Positions 36,167-46,640 are shown, counted from the first letter of the stretch. The stretch: DNA of 54,872 nt from Candidatus Paracaedibacter symbiosus (GCF_000757605.1 NZ_JQAK01000006.1:1-54872), one strand, 5' to 3'. Notes: generated by a model not told the origin, from the letters alone. A program made the numbers and translations.

Positions 36167-38511
36167 ATGAAACAAAAAAATATTTATCAATTTTAATAAT
36201 AAGAAAACTAATATTATTAGGTGTAGTTATTTTCTTTCATCTTCAAACATTATGCGCTTATGGAATGCAAAAAAGCAGCTCAAATGAAGAGTATGAGCAT
36301 TCTATTCCTAAGAAATCAACCCAAATTTTGCCTCAAATAGGCCTTGGGTTAGATCCTGATATATATGTAAATATGCTTAATGAAGCTTCTACGGAAGAGA
36401 CAATAAATGCAATCCTTCAGGACATTCCTTGCAATATGCGAGAAGAAGTCTTAAACCAGGTAGAGAAAAAGAGCGGTATATCAAGCTCTTCTTCATCTTC
36501 AGCTCAAATTTCTTTAAATCCTAAACCTTCTAAAAAAAGATTATATGATGACAGTCCAAAAGAGCAGGAGCTTCAATTAAGGAATAAAAAACTGCGTGCC
36601 TCGAGGGATGAAGATAACCAGATGGAGAGTGGTAAGCGTAAAAGTATAAAAGATAATTCGTTAAAAAATGGTATTAAATCTAAGAAGGCCCGAACAGTTA
36701 AAAAAGAAGATCCTATAAATCCTGTTGTCAACTTTGATGCACTACCTTCAGAAACAATCGTACACATATTAGAATTTATTCCAGAATCTCGCGATATATT
36801 AAACTGCCGTCTTATAAACACTCACATAAAAAACTTAATAAATAAGTATGTTCCATACCCCTCTCTGTCTTTGCAACAAATATTTGCCGCTTTTATATGG
36901 AAGCCTGAATTACTTGATGGGAGAAATCTTTGCTTATATGGATGGGCACCTACTTTAAAGGAAATTTATTCCTTTTTACCTTCTAAACCTACTGAACTTT
37001 CTGGCCATGTATTTGTCTCTGATCTACAAGTCGGCTTCCTCCCAATCTGCGACAAATTAAAGATTACATTAACGATCCCTAAAAAGAATGTAGAGCTAGC
37101 GAAAAAAGAATTAGAAGATAGGGGCTTGTCCGCTTCTGTACAGATTCGTACACAAGAATCTTTATGGGATGATTTCATTAAAACAGAGTTAATAGAAAAA
37201 CATAGCGCTAAAAAACTTTTATCGGATAATATAAATATTTTTCTTCCCTTATTGGAAGTTGATGGAGAGGAGAATTTTGTAAAAGCTATTTTTGAACATT
37301 TCTCAACAGATGCTGAGGTTAATGGAGTTATTAGAGGCTTGACTAGTATTCCAGGTGAGATCCTCCCCCACTTTGCCTCGCTTTTAAATGCTTTTATAAT
37401 TCCTTTATGCCAAGATGAAAATCAGCTAAAAGAAGCTATAATGAGTTTTTTTAGAATCAAAGAGGAAGAGCTCCCTACTGGAAAAAAGAATCAGAATTTT
37501 TGGCAAATCTCTAGGCTTCTATTAAAAACAATAAATAAATGCCAGAATGGATACCAAATTAAAGAGATTATTGATGGTTATCTTAAAATTCAAGCACCTA
37601 TGGAGCGTAATACAGTTAGTAAATTTCTAAACGAAAAAATTTATTGTTTATGTCAGAATGGAAGCCAGCCTAGCAAAACTCTCAATACGCTCGCTGAAAT
37701 TAAAAATAAATATAAACGTGAGCTATTAATGGCATCTCTAAACCAAGAAATCCTTAATAAATGCCAAGATTGGGCTCAAGCAGAAATGATTATTAAAACT
37801 TTAGCTAATATAAATTCAGGTATAATAAAAGAAGTTATAAACCTCTCAAAAGGAGAGATTTTTGGTAAATGCCAGGATGGATACCAAGTTGAGAAAGTTA
37901 TTAATTCTTTAGGCAAGATTCAAGATAGTGATAAACGCCAGCATGTTGTTAAGTTATTAAAGAAAAGATTCCTTGATAACCATTTCGATGGATACCAAGT
38001 TGGGAGAATTATCAACTCCTTAGCTAAGATTGGAGATAAAGATATTCGCCAACATGTTGTAAAGCTATTCTATGATAAATGTTTAGATAAATGCCAAGAT
38101 GGATTTCAAGTTAAGAAAATTATTAGAGTTTTGGCTGATATTTCAGACAACGATAAACGCCAGCATGTTATGAAGTGGTTAAAAGGAAATAGCAAAATCC
38201 TTAAAAAATGCCAGGATGGATTTCAAGTTAAGAAAATCATTAGAGTTTTGGCTGGTATTTCAGACAATGATACGCGCGATCGTGTTGTTAAGTTATTAGA
38301 TAAAAAAATCCTTGATAAATGCCAGGATGGATTTCAAGTTAAGAAAATTATTAGAGCTTTGGTTAATATTTCAGACAATGATACGCGCGATCATGTTGCC
38401 TCTGAACTAAAGAAGAAAATTCCTGCTAAATGTCAGAATGGAGATCAACTTGAACAAATTATTTATGCTATAGCAATTCTGTTGCCTTTTGACATACAAG
38501 TTATTATTTGA
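36167..38511 (+). CDS. F-box protein with ~37-residue C-terminal repeats, leader out of frame
   Basis: The frame from ATG 36265 encodes 748 residues. A Ser/Lys-rich region comes first, with basic clusters that look like nuclear-localisation signals (KNGIKSKKARTVKKE). Then an F-box at residues ~157-200 (FDALPSETIVHILEFIPESR, NCRLINTHIKNLINKY). Then C-terminal tandem repeats around KCQDGFQVKKIIRVL...ISDNDxRxxVVKLL. Upstream, ATG 36167 has a GGGAGG ribosome site but its frame stops after nine codons. With eight instead of seven A at 36174-36180 it would read MKQKKYLSILIIRKLILLGV... and join in frame as a signal peptide, giving 781 residues. Repeat length and the DGFQV core recall PUF repeats, but this is unproven. 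Likely a host-directed effector. Confidence 0.65.
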
Positions 38512-38766
38512 TTCAGAAAAGTCATAATACACTAGCTTAGCTGAGGGCTTGACCGTTATGAGCAGCCCAAAGGGCTGCCAGGTTTGAAAACTGGCTCTGT
38601 CAGGACCTTTGTGTAAGTAGCAACAAGGTATTTTGCATATTTTTAATCCAATTAGTATGTCTATTTTTTATTAATTAACAACCAGATCCTAACTGCCAGT
38701 GGTAAGTTTAAAGGATTCAATGTCTTCTTGAATATCTGAAGGCCGCAGAGATTGGTGTCCCGCGTC
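38512..38766. other. Remnants next to Tn3 copy 2: hairpin and Tn3 copy-1 fragment
   Basis: CAGCCC-AAA-GGGCTG (about 38566-38580) forms a compact hairpin after the F-box gene, possibly its terminator although no T run follows. About 50 bases at 38705-38753 are the complement of 27056-27105 in tnpA of Tn3 copy 1, with about one mismatch, so a third Tn3 copy once lay here. Confidence 0.5.
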
Positions 38767-38870
38767 GGAATGACGGATATTTGACAAACTCAGCTGTAGT
38801 ATATTGATTTTAATAGATATAATGACGAGGAAGAATTTCTGGAGAATTTTCTAATTTATTGATTTTATTA
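38767..38870. repeat. Left long terminal inverted repeat of Tn3 copy 2
   Basis: About 100 bp, beginning GGAATGACGGATATTTGACA and ending near TTATTGATTTT. Its inverted partner is 43318-43421 with roughly one mismatch in six. Confidence 0.7.
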
Positions 38871-38930
38871 AATAAAATTTGATAATTTTTCAACAAAACT
38901 GGCTTGCTTTTTTAGCTCTGGCAAAGACCC

Positions 38931-40223
38931 TCATAGAGATATCGTTTTATCTTTTGCAGACCTGGCTCTTTCTCTGAGTTCCACATCAATATAACGATCA
39001 GTAATAGCCCCTGAGCTATGACCGGCGTCATCACGAACATGTTCCCTGGGGCGACGTTTGACATCTTCTGATATGCCCGTATGCCGTAACCAGTGCACTG
39101 TGGCAATACGAAGTCCCTCAGCCTCTTCTTGTTTACCCTCAGATTCTAGCAAATCTGTCGCTTGATCAAAGCATTGTTGCACCAGATTTCGAATAGGTCC
39201 ATCATTTGTAATTGGTTTGTTTGAATTTTTGAGATGAGATATTAGGGGAGTCTTTTCGTTAAGAGAGGGAAGGGGAGAGAGTTTCATGTAATTTTCACGA
39301 TAGCGTTTTAAAGCATTAAGCATGGCATCACTCACGGCAATTTGTCTGGCTTTATTGCCTTTCCCTATTGTTTTAAACCACCAATGACCTTCGGCGTCTT
39401 TAAAAAAGTCACCCATTGTTGGGGTCCATCGTGAACTTGCAGCAAGTTCTGAGATGCGCAAATACATACCAAACAGACAAGAAAGAATAAAAACGGTTCT
39501 TTCGTGAGAAGGGTTTTGAGCCGCCTTATCTTTAGCAACATTGATGACCGTTTCCCATTGTTCATTCGAGAGACGTCGAATAACTTGAGTTTTGGCTTCT
39601 CTTTGCAGGAACTTACTTTTCTGCCGGATTAAAACAAATGGATTAACTTGAACCACTTGCTCTTGCAAAAGAAAGTTATAGAAACTGCTCAAGATATTAA
39701 ACATGACCTTTAGGGCAGATTGAGAGAATTTGTATTTGTTTTTATCGGGTGTAATTCCGACTTTATGGTCCTTTTTGCTGACATGGGCTTCAAAAGGACG
39801 CCATTCTGGGTTGGGGACTTTCTCACTCTTATCTTTTTTAAATCGTGCAACCTTTTTAAGGCTTATCCACCGCTTGGGTGGTTTCAAACAAAACTCAATA
39901 AAAGACTCAATATCTTCACGCTTATTCTTTAAGAAGGATTGTTGACACACAAACCAGCTCCACTGAAGAAGACGCTCCAAATCCCGTCTGTAAGCTCCAA
40001 ATGTATCTGTACTTCCACGATAGCTGTATAAGAAATTCAAAGCCATTTGATAATCTTTAACAGCAAATGGTGGCAAAGTCACTTTAGTATGAGCAAAACA
40101 ATGATCCAGCCATTGACTAATGATTTGATGAGGATTGTCATCGGCATAAATTGTTTTATATTGATCAATGACTTCTTCAAGGGTATCAAAAACAGGTATT
40201 GGAATATAGGAGTTTCTTGACAT
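38931..40223 (-). CDS. tnpI: TnpI-like tyrosine recombinase of Tn3 copy 2
   Basis: The 430-residue protein has the same architecture as the copy-1 recombinase: a core-binding domain (ALNFLYSYRGSTDTFGAYRR), then catalytic residues in MYLRISELAASSRW, GKGNKARQIAVSDA, VHWLRHTGISEDVK and DDAGHSSGAITDRYIDVE with the nucleophilic tyrosine. The two proteins are clearly homologous yet diverged, so the transposons are distinct elements. Divergent from tnpA with 76 bp between. Intact. Confidence 0.85.
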   Translation of the reverse strand: MSRNSYIPIPVFDTLEEVIDQYKTIYADDNPHQIISQWLDHCFAHTKVTLPPFAVKDYQMALNFLYSYRGSTDTFGAYRRDLERLLQWSWFVCQQSFLKNKREDIESFIEFCLKPPKRWISLKKVARFKKDKSEKVPNPEWRPFEAHVSKKDHKVGITPDKNKYKFSQSALKVMFNILSSFYNFLLQEQVVQVNPFVLIRQKSKFLQREAKTQVIRRLSNEQWETVINVAKDKAAQNPSHERTVFILSCLFGMYLRISELAASSRWTPTMGDFFKDAEGHWWFKTIGKGNKARQIAVSDAMLNALKRYRENYMKLSPLPSLNEKTPLISHLKNSNKPITNDGPIRNLVQQCFDQATDLLESEGKQEEAEGLRIATVHWLRHTGISEDVKRRPREHVRDDAGHSSGAITDRYIDVELRERARSAKDKTISL

Positions 40224-40299
40224 TTAAACGACACATCTTCATAACCTAGTAATCAAACTTACTCGTTTTTTATGAGAACAACAACAAAAAAGTAATCTC

Positions 40300-43200
40300 A
40301 TGGCCAACAAAATCCCTCGCCTTTTGGCACCAGCAGAACTCCTCGACATTTACGGTATCCCCCTTCTGGGTGACATCGAACGCCAAGAATACTTCACCTT
40401 TAACGAGGAAGAAAGTAAGGCGTTAAAGGACTTTAAAGGCACCAAGGAGGCTGTTTATTTTGCTATTTGTTTGGTGTTTTTTAAAATCAAACAGACTTTA
40501 GTGGATTTTAACTACCAAAACGTTACCACCGAAAGGCAGCATGTAATGGAACGGTATTTTCCACAAAGTTTATCACCAAGAGCACTCCCGAGTGTTTATA
40601 ACAAAATTAGAGCTCAAAATAAAGTGCTTGCTTTGTGTGGTTATCAGCGATTTACACGTGAGATTGGGAGTAAGATAAAGAATGAGCTGCACAAATCAGC
40701 CGTATCCCATCCAAGGCAACGCCAGCTTTGCAAAGAGCTTCTAAATTCCTTGGTAAAGAACCGCATTGCTATCCCAGGATACACAACGCTGCAAGACATT
40801 ATCAGCAGTGTATGGAACTATGAAAAGAAGCGTATTGTTCAATCTTATCTTCGGTATACGAATAAAAATCAACGCAAAACGATATTCTCCCTACTTTATA
40901 AGACGGATGAACATTACCGGATCATTAGTATCAAACAGGATATGAAGGGATTTAACACCCATGACCTGTGGAAGGAATTGAGCAAACATACGCAACTGAA
41001 AGAAATCTTTAACATTGCTAAAACTGTCCTACCCCAGCTTGGTTTACCGACAACAACAATCGCCTATTATGCGAACCTTATCAATTATTATGATGGTCCA
41101 AGCTTAAAGAAACTCAATCCTCATGCCATTGGACTTTATCTTCTCTGTTATACCTTTACCCGGTACCAGGCCCTTAACGACAACCTTTTAGAAGCTTTTA
41201 AAAAGCGAGCGCTTGAATACAAAAAGAAAGCAACAGATTCCGCCAAAGCCGAAGCCCTAAAGCAACTGGATTTAATCCAAGAAGCCCGTGAACGTGCCAG
41301 TGAAATTTTGATTACCATTAAAAACCACCCCTACCCAACAATTCCTAAGAAAGCATTTTTTGAATATATCCCAGAAGATCAACTCTTACCAGCAGCCCAA
41401 CTTCTAGTTGATGAAAGTCTCAACAAGGACCTCTGTTTTTGGAAATATATTGATAGCATTGAAGATTTCATCAAACTCAACCTGAGAAAACTTTTTCTGG
41501 GGATTGATTTTGTCGTCACCAACAATGATGCCTTAAAAGAAAACATTGCGTATGTTAAAAGTCATCTGCTCGCAAGGTCCGTTCCTGAGGGTCCCTGCCC
41601 TCCCTCCGTTCAAACCTGGATCGGAAAGCAATATCGTAAGCATTTGATAGAGAACGATAAGATCATCTTTAATCGTCTCGAATTCTTCCTTTACATGCAA
41701 ATGGTTTATCATCTGGGCACAAATAAACTGACCTTACAATACAGCATCAAACACAAAAAGGTGGAAGATGAGCTTTACGATGATAAGAGATGGACCCGGG
41801 AGAAAAAGACCATCTTAAAGCAACTTGATTACTCAAAACTCCTCACCCCTATTCAAGCAACGTTAGATATTAAGAACACAAACCTTACAGCGCTTTATAA
41901 AACGGTTAACGATTCTGTAGAAAATGTGGAGAACACATATGTAAAAATAAAGAATGACAAGAACGGGAATCGAGTGTGGCGTCTGAATCCTCTGGAACTC
42001 TACTCAGACCCAAACGACAGCTTGTTTGCTCTTTTGCAACAACGCAGCATTGTTGATATTATGCAGTTTGTAAACCACAAAACACAATTCTGCCGCGCCT
42101 TTGATCCTATCCTTCCCAAATCAGCTAAAACTGAGCAAGACCCCCTGCTCATAGGCGCTGTCGTTCTTTCAAATGCTATTCGAGTGGGTCCTAGAAAAAT
42201 GGCCAACATGTCTGATTTGAAGGAATCGGCCCTGCTCACCGCTGAAGACTCTTACGTCCGGCTAGAAACCCTTTTCCCAGCCATTGATAAGATTAATAAT
42301 TCTGTCTCAAAGCTTCCTATATACAAAGAATGGTACATCCTGGGCCTTCTGCATGGAAGCCTTGATGGCCTCAAGCTAGAAACAAGCATCAGAAATAAGA
42401 TGGCACGCCATTCAAGTAAATATTTTGGTGATGGTACTGGCGTTTCTGCTTATAACGAAATCGTTAATTGGCTCTCCATTTCAAGCCGCTTGATTGGTTG
42501 TCACGATTACGAGGGACATCATGCCTTTGAAATGGTCCATCACCAAAATACATCAGAAATCAAACCAACCCATCTTTCTACCGATAAGCACGGTTTGAAC
42601 GCCATCAACTTTGCCCTTTTTGATTTAATGGACATGACTTTTGCACCAAGAATCCCCAAACCCCATCGAGAAACTTTCTGGGGGTTTGGAAGTCCCAAGG
42701 ATTACGAGGGGATGCTTATCAAGCCAACAAAATTTGTGGAGGAAAATCTTGTGAGGGAGGAGTGGGACAACATACAAAGATTTAGTGCTTCTCTCCTCAC
42801 AGGAGAAGCGGCACCCAGCTCAATCATCAGAAAATTCTGCTCCAAAGATTATGTCAGCAAAACAAAAAGAGCCATTGTGCAGTACAGCCATCTGGTCAGG
42901 TCTGAGTTTCTCCTTACCTATCTTCACGATCCAGAGTTTAGGCGCGCAATCCTCTATGCCCTAAACCGAGGAGAGCAGTATAATGGCTTGTATCGGGCTA
43001 TTTCTATTCTGAACAATGGTGAACTCAGAGGAAAGACCGAGATTGAAATGGAGGTCTGGCATCAATGTACGCGACTTATTGCAGCAGTCATCCATTATTA
43101 TAATGCGTATATCCTGAATAGCCTCTATGTGAACTCTAAAGATGAAGAAGAAAAGAGATTTTTAGCAAGCTTATCCCCTACAGCTTGGGTGCACGTCAAC

Positions 43201-43308
43201 TTGCTTGGTTATTACCAATTTTACACGCAATCCAACGTTGAGTGGATAGAAAATTGGTTGCGGCAATGGGACTGGAGAAAGAGTGCAGGTTTTGTTGAAA
43301 AATATTAA
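40300..43308 (+). CDS. tnpA: Tn3-family transposase (copy 2)
   Basis: The 1,002-residue protein begins with a DUF4158-type N-terminal region (LLAPAELLDIYGIPLLGDIE). It carries the three acidic catalytic regions in order: LLHGSLDGLKLE, HLSTDKHGLNAINF and LVREEWDNIQRF. HSSKYFGDGTGVSAY matches the SYKYFG segment of the family. The C-terminal DDE_Tnp_Tn3 part continues to FVEKY. It is full length and looks functional, unlike copy 1. Confidence 0.9.
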   Translation: MANKIPRLLAPAELLDIYGIPLLGDIERQEYFTFNEEESKALKDFKGTKEAVYFAICLVFFKIKQTLVDFNYQNVTTERQHVMERYFPQSLSPRALPSVYNKIRAQNKVLALCGYQRFTREIGSKIKNELHKSAVSHPRQRQLCKELLNSLVKNRIAIPGYTTLQDIISSVWNYEKKRIVQSYLRYTNKNQRKTIFSLLYKTDEHYRIISIKQDMKGFNTHDLWKELSKHTQLKEIFNIAKTVLPQLGLPTTTIAYYANLINYYDGPSLKKLNPHAIGLYLLCYTFTRYQALNDNLLEAFKKRALEYKKKATDSAKAEALKQLDLIQEARERASEILITIKNHPYPTIPKKAFFEYIPEDQLLPAAQLLVDESLNKDLCFWKYIDSIEDFIKLNLRKLFLGIDFVVTNNDALKENIAYVKSHLLARSVPEGPCPPSVQTWIGKQYRKHLIENDKIIFNRLEFFLYMQMVYHLGTNKLTLQYSIKHKKVEDELYDDKRWTREKKTILKQLDYSKLLTPIQATLDIKNTNLTALYKTVNDSVENVENTYVKIKNDKNGNRVWRLNPLELYSDPNDSLFALLQQRSIVDIMQFVNHKTQFCRAFDPILPKSAKTEQDPLLIGAVVLSNAIRVGPRKMANMSDLKESALLTAEDSYVRLETLFPAIDKINNSVSKLPIYKEWYILGLLHGSLDGLKLETSIRNKMARHSSKYFGDGTGVSAYNEIVNWLSISSRLIGCHDYEGHHAFEMVHHQNTSEIKPTHLSTDKHGLNAINFALFDLMDMTFAPRIPKPHRETFWGFGSPKDYEGMLIKPTKFVEENLVREEWDNIQRFSASLLTGEAAPSSIIRKFCSKDYVSKTKRAIVQYSHLVRSEFLLTYLHDPEFRRAILYALNRGEQYNGLYRAISILNNGELRGKTEIEMEVWHQCTRLIAAVIHYYNAYILNSLYVNSKDEEEKRFLASLSPTAWVHVNLLGYYQFYTQSNVEWIENWLRQWDWRKSAGFVEKY

Positions 43309-43317
43309 GAATTTATT

Positions 43318-43421
43318 ATTAAAAATCAGTAAATTAGAAAATTCTCTAGAAATTCTTCATCGTCACATTAACTATTATAATCAACATATTACAGACGAGT
43401 TTGTCACTTATCCGTCATTCC
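43318..43421. repeat. Right long terminal inverted repeat of Tn3 copy 2
   Basis: Begins near AAAAATCAGTAAATTAG, just after the transposase stop, and ends CCGTCATTCC at 43421. The partner of 38767-38870. Confidence 0.7.
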
Positions 43422-45486
43422 AATGCACAACCCCAAGTAATTGGTATTGAAGTTAATAATGGGATGGCTGCCTTATCCCAAAGTCTGTTTGGAAGCTCAG
43501 CTAATTCTGAAGAAGCAACGCAAAGACTTAATCAATACTTTGGAGATGCTTGGGGAAAACTTGCCAAAGGATCAAGTGATGCCGCTGCTTTGATCCAGCA
43601 AGAGTTGATGCTCAACTCCTATAGAGAAGCGCTTCAGGACAAAAGGGATGAATTGGGATTGGGCAGGTCTGAGATTGAAATGGCCCATCTAAATGCCGCG
43701 CGTGGGATTGCACATCAAGACAGTTCTTTCCTGGTCAAGGCGGTGATGTCTGGGACTTTGGTACCCGTCTTTCATACGATCATCTTTGCGTTAGCTTTGA
43801 TCTATTTTTCAATGATGGCGCCGATGACATTTTTACCTCGAGGTACTCTTTTGTTGGTTCAATGGGTAAAGGTTATGTTGTATCTAGCGACATGGCCGGC
43901 TTTATTTGCCATGCTAAATTGTATTGGTCAGATGTTTGCTGTTCGTGCCATGGCCACAAAAACTATTGGGTATGGTGAGGGACTAACTCTTCTGACGCAA
44001 AGTGGAATGGCCGATATTGCCCATACAGCTTACCTCACGGTGATTGGGTTGCAGCTCTCCGTCCCATTTTTGGCGTGGACATTGCTTTGGGGTGGCGGCT
44101 ATGCCTTCTCGCAAATGGCGTCGTCATTCACCCAAAGTGGAGAGTCTTTTGCTGCCAAAGCAGGGTCAGAAACAGTGGATGGGAATGTATCTTTTGATAC
44201 GCAAAGTCTGCATACAAGGTCAATTGCCAATACGCAAATGGCCCAGCAACAGTTGGGGCCCTCTCTTAATTTTGGCTCACGAGTAGATGACGGGAAACTT
44301 GCCACTCTTTACGGTCCCGGCGGACAAGTCACGATGCAAGAGCATCAAACAAATCTTGGAACCAACGTTTCTCAAAATGACGCCGTTAGTACGATGTTAG
44401 GCATGCAAAGCGCTATGATGCAAAACTCCAGCTTCCAACAAACCCAGATGGCACAAACCCAATTCCAGATGGGACTCAGTGATTTGGTGTCGGTGGGCAA
44501 TACTTTTGCAGATAATAAGAGTTGGACCGATACCATTGGTAATACTGAGTCAGGGCAAGCACAACGATCCTTCAGTCAAGCAATGAAAACTGCACAGGAT
44601 TTTGCGAAAAATAACAATATTGACTTGGGTAAATCGGTTCAAATTTTAACAAAAGCAGGAATGGATGCAGGTGCTGGAGTAGGAGTAGGTAAAAATGGAA
44701 CTTTTGCTTCTCTATCTGCTGCTTTAGGAGCGCAGGGAAGTTGGATAACAGAGGGAGGAGATAAAGAACTGCTCTCAAAAGCAAAAAAGTAATAATGTTG
44801 GAAAGGATTTTGCAGAAAACTTTAGCCATGGATTGCAATACTTGGAGGATCATAAAGGAAGTGTTGGCAACTCCTCTCAACTCCAAAAACTCGATCAAGC
44901 TCAAAGTAGTTTTAATCAGTCGAAATCTTCTAGTGACCAAGCTTCTGCTGCTATGAATTATTCTAAACAATTGAGCCAACAAGCGTCTGAGCAACGCCAG
45001 AAAAGTATTTCATCTAACAGTAACATTAACGATGACGTTCTTAAATACGTTGCAGATAAGAAATTTGGAGGAGACCAAGCCGCAGCTGCTCAGTGGCAAG
45101 TTCAAAACTCAAAAGGCTATCAGCAAGAAGCAGGTCATTTCTTACAAGATCGGCAACAGGGTATAAAAATGGGAAGAATGGTTTCTCCTCAAGATATCAC
45201 TCAACATCATAGGGATTCTCAAAACAAAATTGAAAAGTTTACCCCGCAGGGAGAAAAGATTGAGCAGCGTATTGATTCTCAATCAAAGCAACTTAATCAA
45301 CAAGAGAACTCTTTCAATACAAAGCTATTTGATGAGGCCGTTAAAACGCAGCAAGAGTTGAAGAAAAACGGCAGTAAAATCGCTACAGGTAAAGAAGGGA
45401 TTCAAAAATCTAAAGATGAAAATGAGAAAGAATTTGAAGAAAGCAAGAAAAAGGGTTTAACCACAAAAGTAGTTAAAAGGTGGTAA
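43401..45486 (+). pseudogene. traG: F-type conjugation protein TraG, 5'-truncated and frameshifted
   Basis: The frame shows TraG-type features: soluble lead-in, transmembrane segments (FHTIIFALALIYFSMM, VMLYLATWPALFAMLNCIGQ, AYLTVIGLQLSVPFLAWTLL), then a long Gln/Ser-rich periplasmic or cytoplasmic tail. TraG takes part in pilus assembly and mating-pair stabilisation. The N-terminal part is missing because Tn3 copy 2 ends at 43421. The frame also breaks at about 44785-44793 (six A); five A would continue from SKAK into SNNVGKDFAENF and on to KVVKRW at 45486. Both defects make it non-functional. Confidence 0.7.
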
Positions 45487-45523
45487 AATGAAAATATTTC
45501 ATAATTTCATTTTAGGCAGCAGA

Positions 45524-46102
45524 TTAATTATCCCATTTAAAAACATATCTGCTAGAAGAAGGATTAAAAAATCCTATAGGATTAGCTGGATCTGTCAAAT
45601 CCATACCATTTTTAAAAGGAGAGGGAGAAGAAGAAACATTTTTCAATTTTGCACCCATCCATGGGTACATTATTTTCTTATGGGCAAGGTAAAAACCAGA
45701 AATAAATCTGAAGCTGTAATAAGCAGCTCCAAAAGTTACGGCAAAACTAATACCAAACTCAAGGAAAGTGTCTGCCAGAACAGCCATACAAGATACGAAA
45801 AACGCTCCATGTCTCAGCCACATAAAGGTGGTGGAATAATTGTCAAGTTGTTCGCTGGTGATACAAACTTTATCCAACCAACCTTGGGGTGTAACATCAG
45901 ATTCCTTGACTTTTTTATACTCAAAGAACCAGCAATCTATCAAGATACCCGTTGCCAAGTGCATAAACACCGCTGCAAACAAATCACCAAAATAAGCAAT
46001 AGGCAGACTGATCATAAAACTCAAAAGAACGCGTTTATCCCGATAAAAGAAGGGGCGTCGTGTTGTAAGATTGTCAGTAATTGGTTGTCCCTCTTGTGTC
46101 AT
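45524..46102 (-). CDS. Hypothetical membrane protein
   Basis: The 192-residue protein has about three or four hydrophobic helices: VLLSFMISLPIAYFGDLFAA, a following VFMHLATGILIDCWFF, GAFFVSCMAVLADTFLEFGI and SFAVTFGAAYYSF. A polar C-terminal tail follows. It lies antisense to, and between, the conjugation genes traG and traD, close to a toxin-antitoxin pair. I recognise no family. A long plus-strand ORF over the same DNA has no ribosome site and is judged a shadow. Confidence 0.5.
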   Translation of the reverse strand: MTQEGQPITDNLTTRRPFFYRDKRVLLSFMISLPIAYFGDLFAAVFMHLATGILIDCWFFEYKKVKESDVTPQGWLDKVCITSEQLDNYSTTFMWLRHGAFFVSCMAVLADTFLEFGISFAVTFGAAYYSFRFISGFYLAHKKIMYPWMGAKLKNVSSSPSPFKNGMDLTDPANPIGFFNPSSSRYVFKWDN

Positions 46103-46162
46103 TGGATGAGTCCTTTCTGCTTGCAGTGTAACATAGTATTTTTTGAAAAAAACCCTATAAAT

Positions 46163-46432
46163 TCAGCCGTAAACTTCTTGCCTATGAGCAATACGAACGG
46201 CAAGAACAGTATAAATTTCATCTTCAAGAGAGCAAATTGCCCTAAAATCCCCTATACGATAACTTCAAAATTCATGAAGATTTCCTTTAAGGGGCTTTCC
46301 AAACAGTCGAGGATCTCCAGAATCAACCACCAGATTTTGCAAGTAATCAAAAATCTTCCTTTGAATAGGCTTATCCAGTTTCTGAAGTTCCTTAAAGGCG
46401 CCCTCTTTAAATTCAAGACTCCAAATGGTCAT
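46163..46432 (-). pseudogene. RelE-type toxin with an in-frame TGA
   Basis: The 89-codon frame reads MTIWSLEFKEGAFKELQKLD, DSGDPRLFGKPLKG, then HEF[15 protein letters not shown], and ends [11 protein letters not shown]. This is a RelE/ParE-fold ribosome-dependent mRNase. In relatives the stopped codon is tryptophan (LWSYRIGDYR), so TGG became TGA at 46265-46267. Other genes here use TGA as a true stop, so recoding is unlikely. The gene overlaps the antitoxin gene by 20 bp. Confidence 0.75.
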
Positions 46433-46640
46433 CTTTTAACCCAAGTATCTTTTCAACATCCTTGGCAGAGTAACGCTTTCCCTTTTTTTCGTAAGCAGCA
46501 AGGGCAACAAGATAATCTTCCTGATTCTCCAGCAATTGCTCAATCGCCATTTTCACATAGTAGCTTTTACTGCGATTTGTTTTATCAGCTAGATTTTTTA
46601 ACCGATCGTCTAATTCTTTTGAAATTCTTACACCCAACAT
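46413..46640 (-). CDS. RelB-like ribbon-helix-helix antitoxin
   Basis: The 75-residue protein starts with a ribbon-helix-helix DNA-binding domain (MLGVRISKELDDRLKNLADK, TNRSKSYYVKMAIEQLL) and has a charged C-terminal tail. It should bind the palindrome upstream and repress the operon. It is intact although its toxin partner carries a nonsense codon. Confidence 0.8.
   Translation of the reverse strand: MLGVRISKELDDRLKNLADKTNRSKSYYVKMAIEQLLENQEDYLVALAAYEKKGKRYSAKDVEKILGLKDDHLES

Larger units (their letters stand above)
38767..43421. mobile_element. Tn3-family transposon (copy 2) with ~100-bp terminal repeats
   Basis: The ends read GGAATGACGGATA...TGACAAACTC at 38767 and, inverted, up to 43421. 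The two ends align without gaps for about 100 bp (shared core AGAATTTCT, GAGAATTTTCTAATTTA), much longer than the usual 38 bp. Between lie divergent recombinase and transposase genes, both intact. The right end is fused to the coding sequence of traG. I see no matching target duplication. Confidence 0.75.

Noticed and set aside
46265-46267. TGA read as tryptophan (alternative code)
   Set aside because: Several intact genes here end at TGA (for example the VapB-type antitoxin and the 52-codon ORF at 3092), so TGA is a stop.
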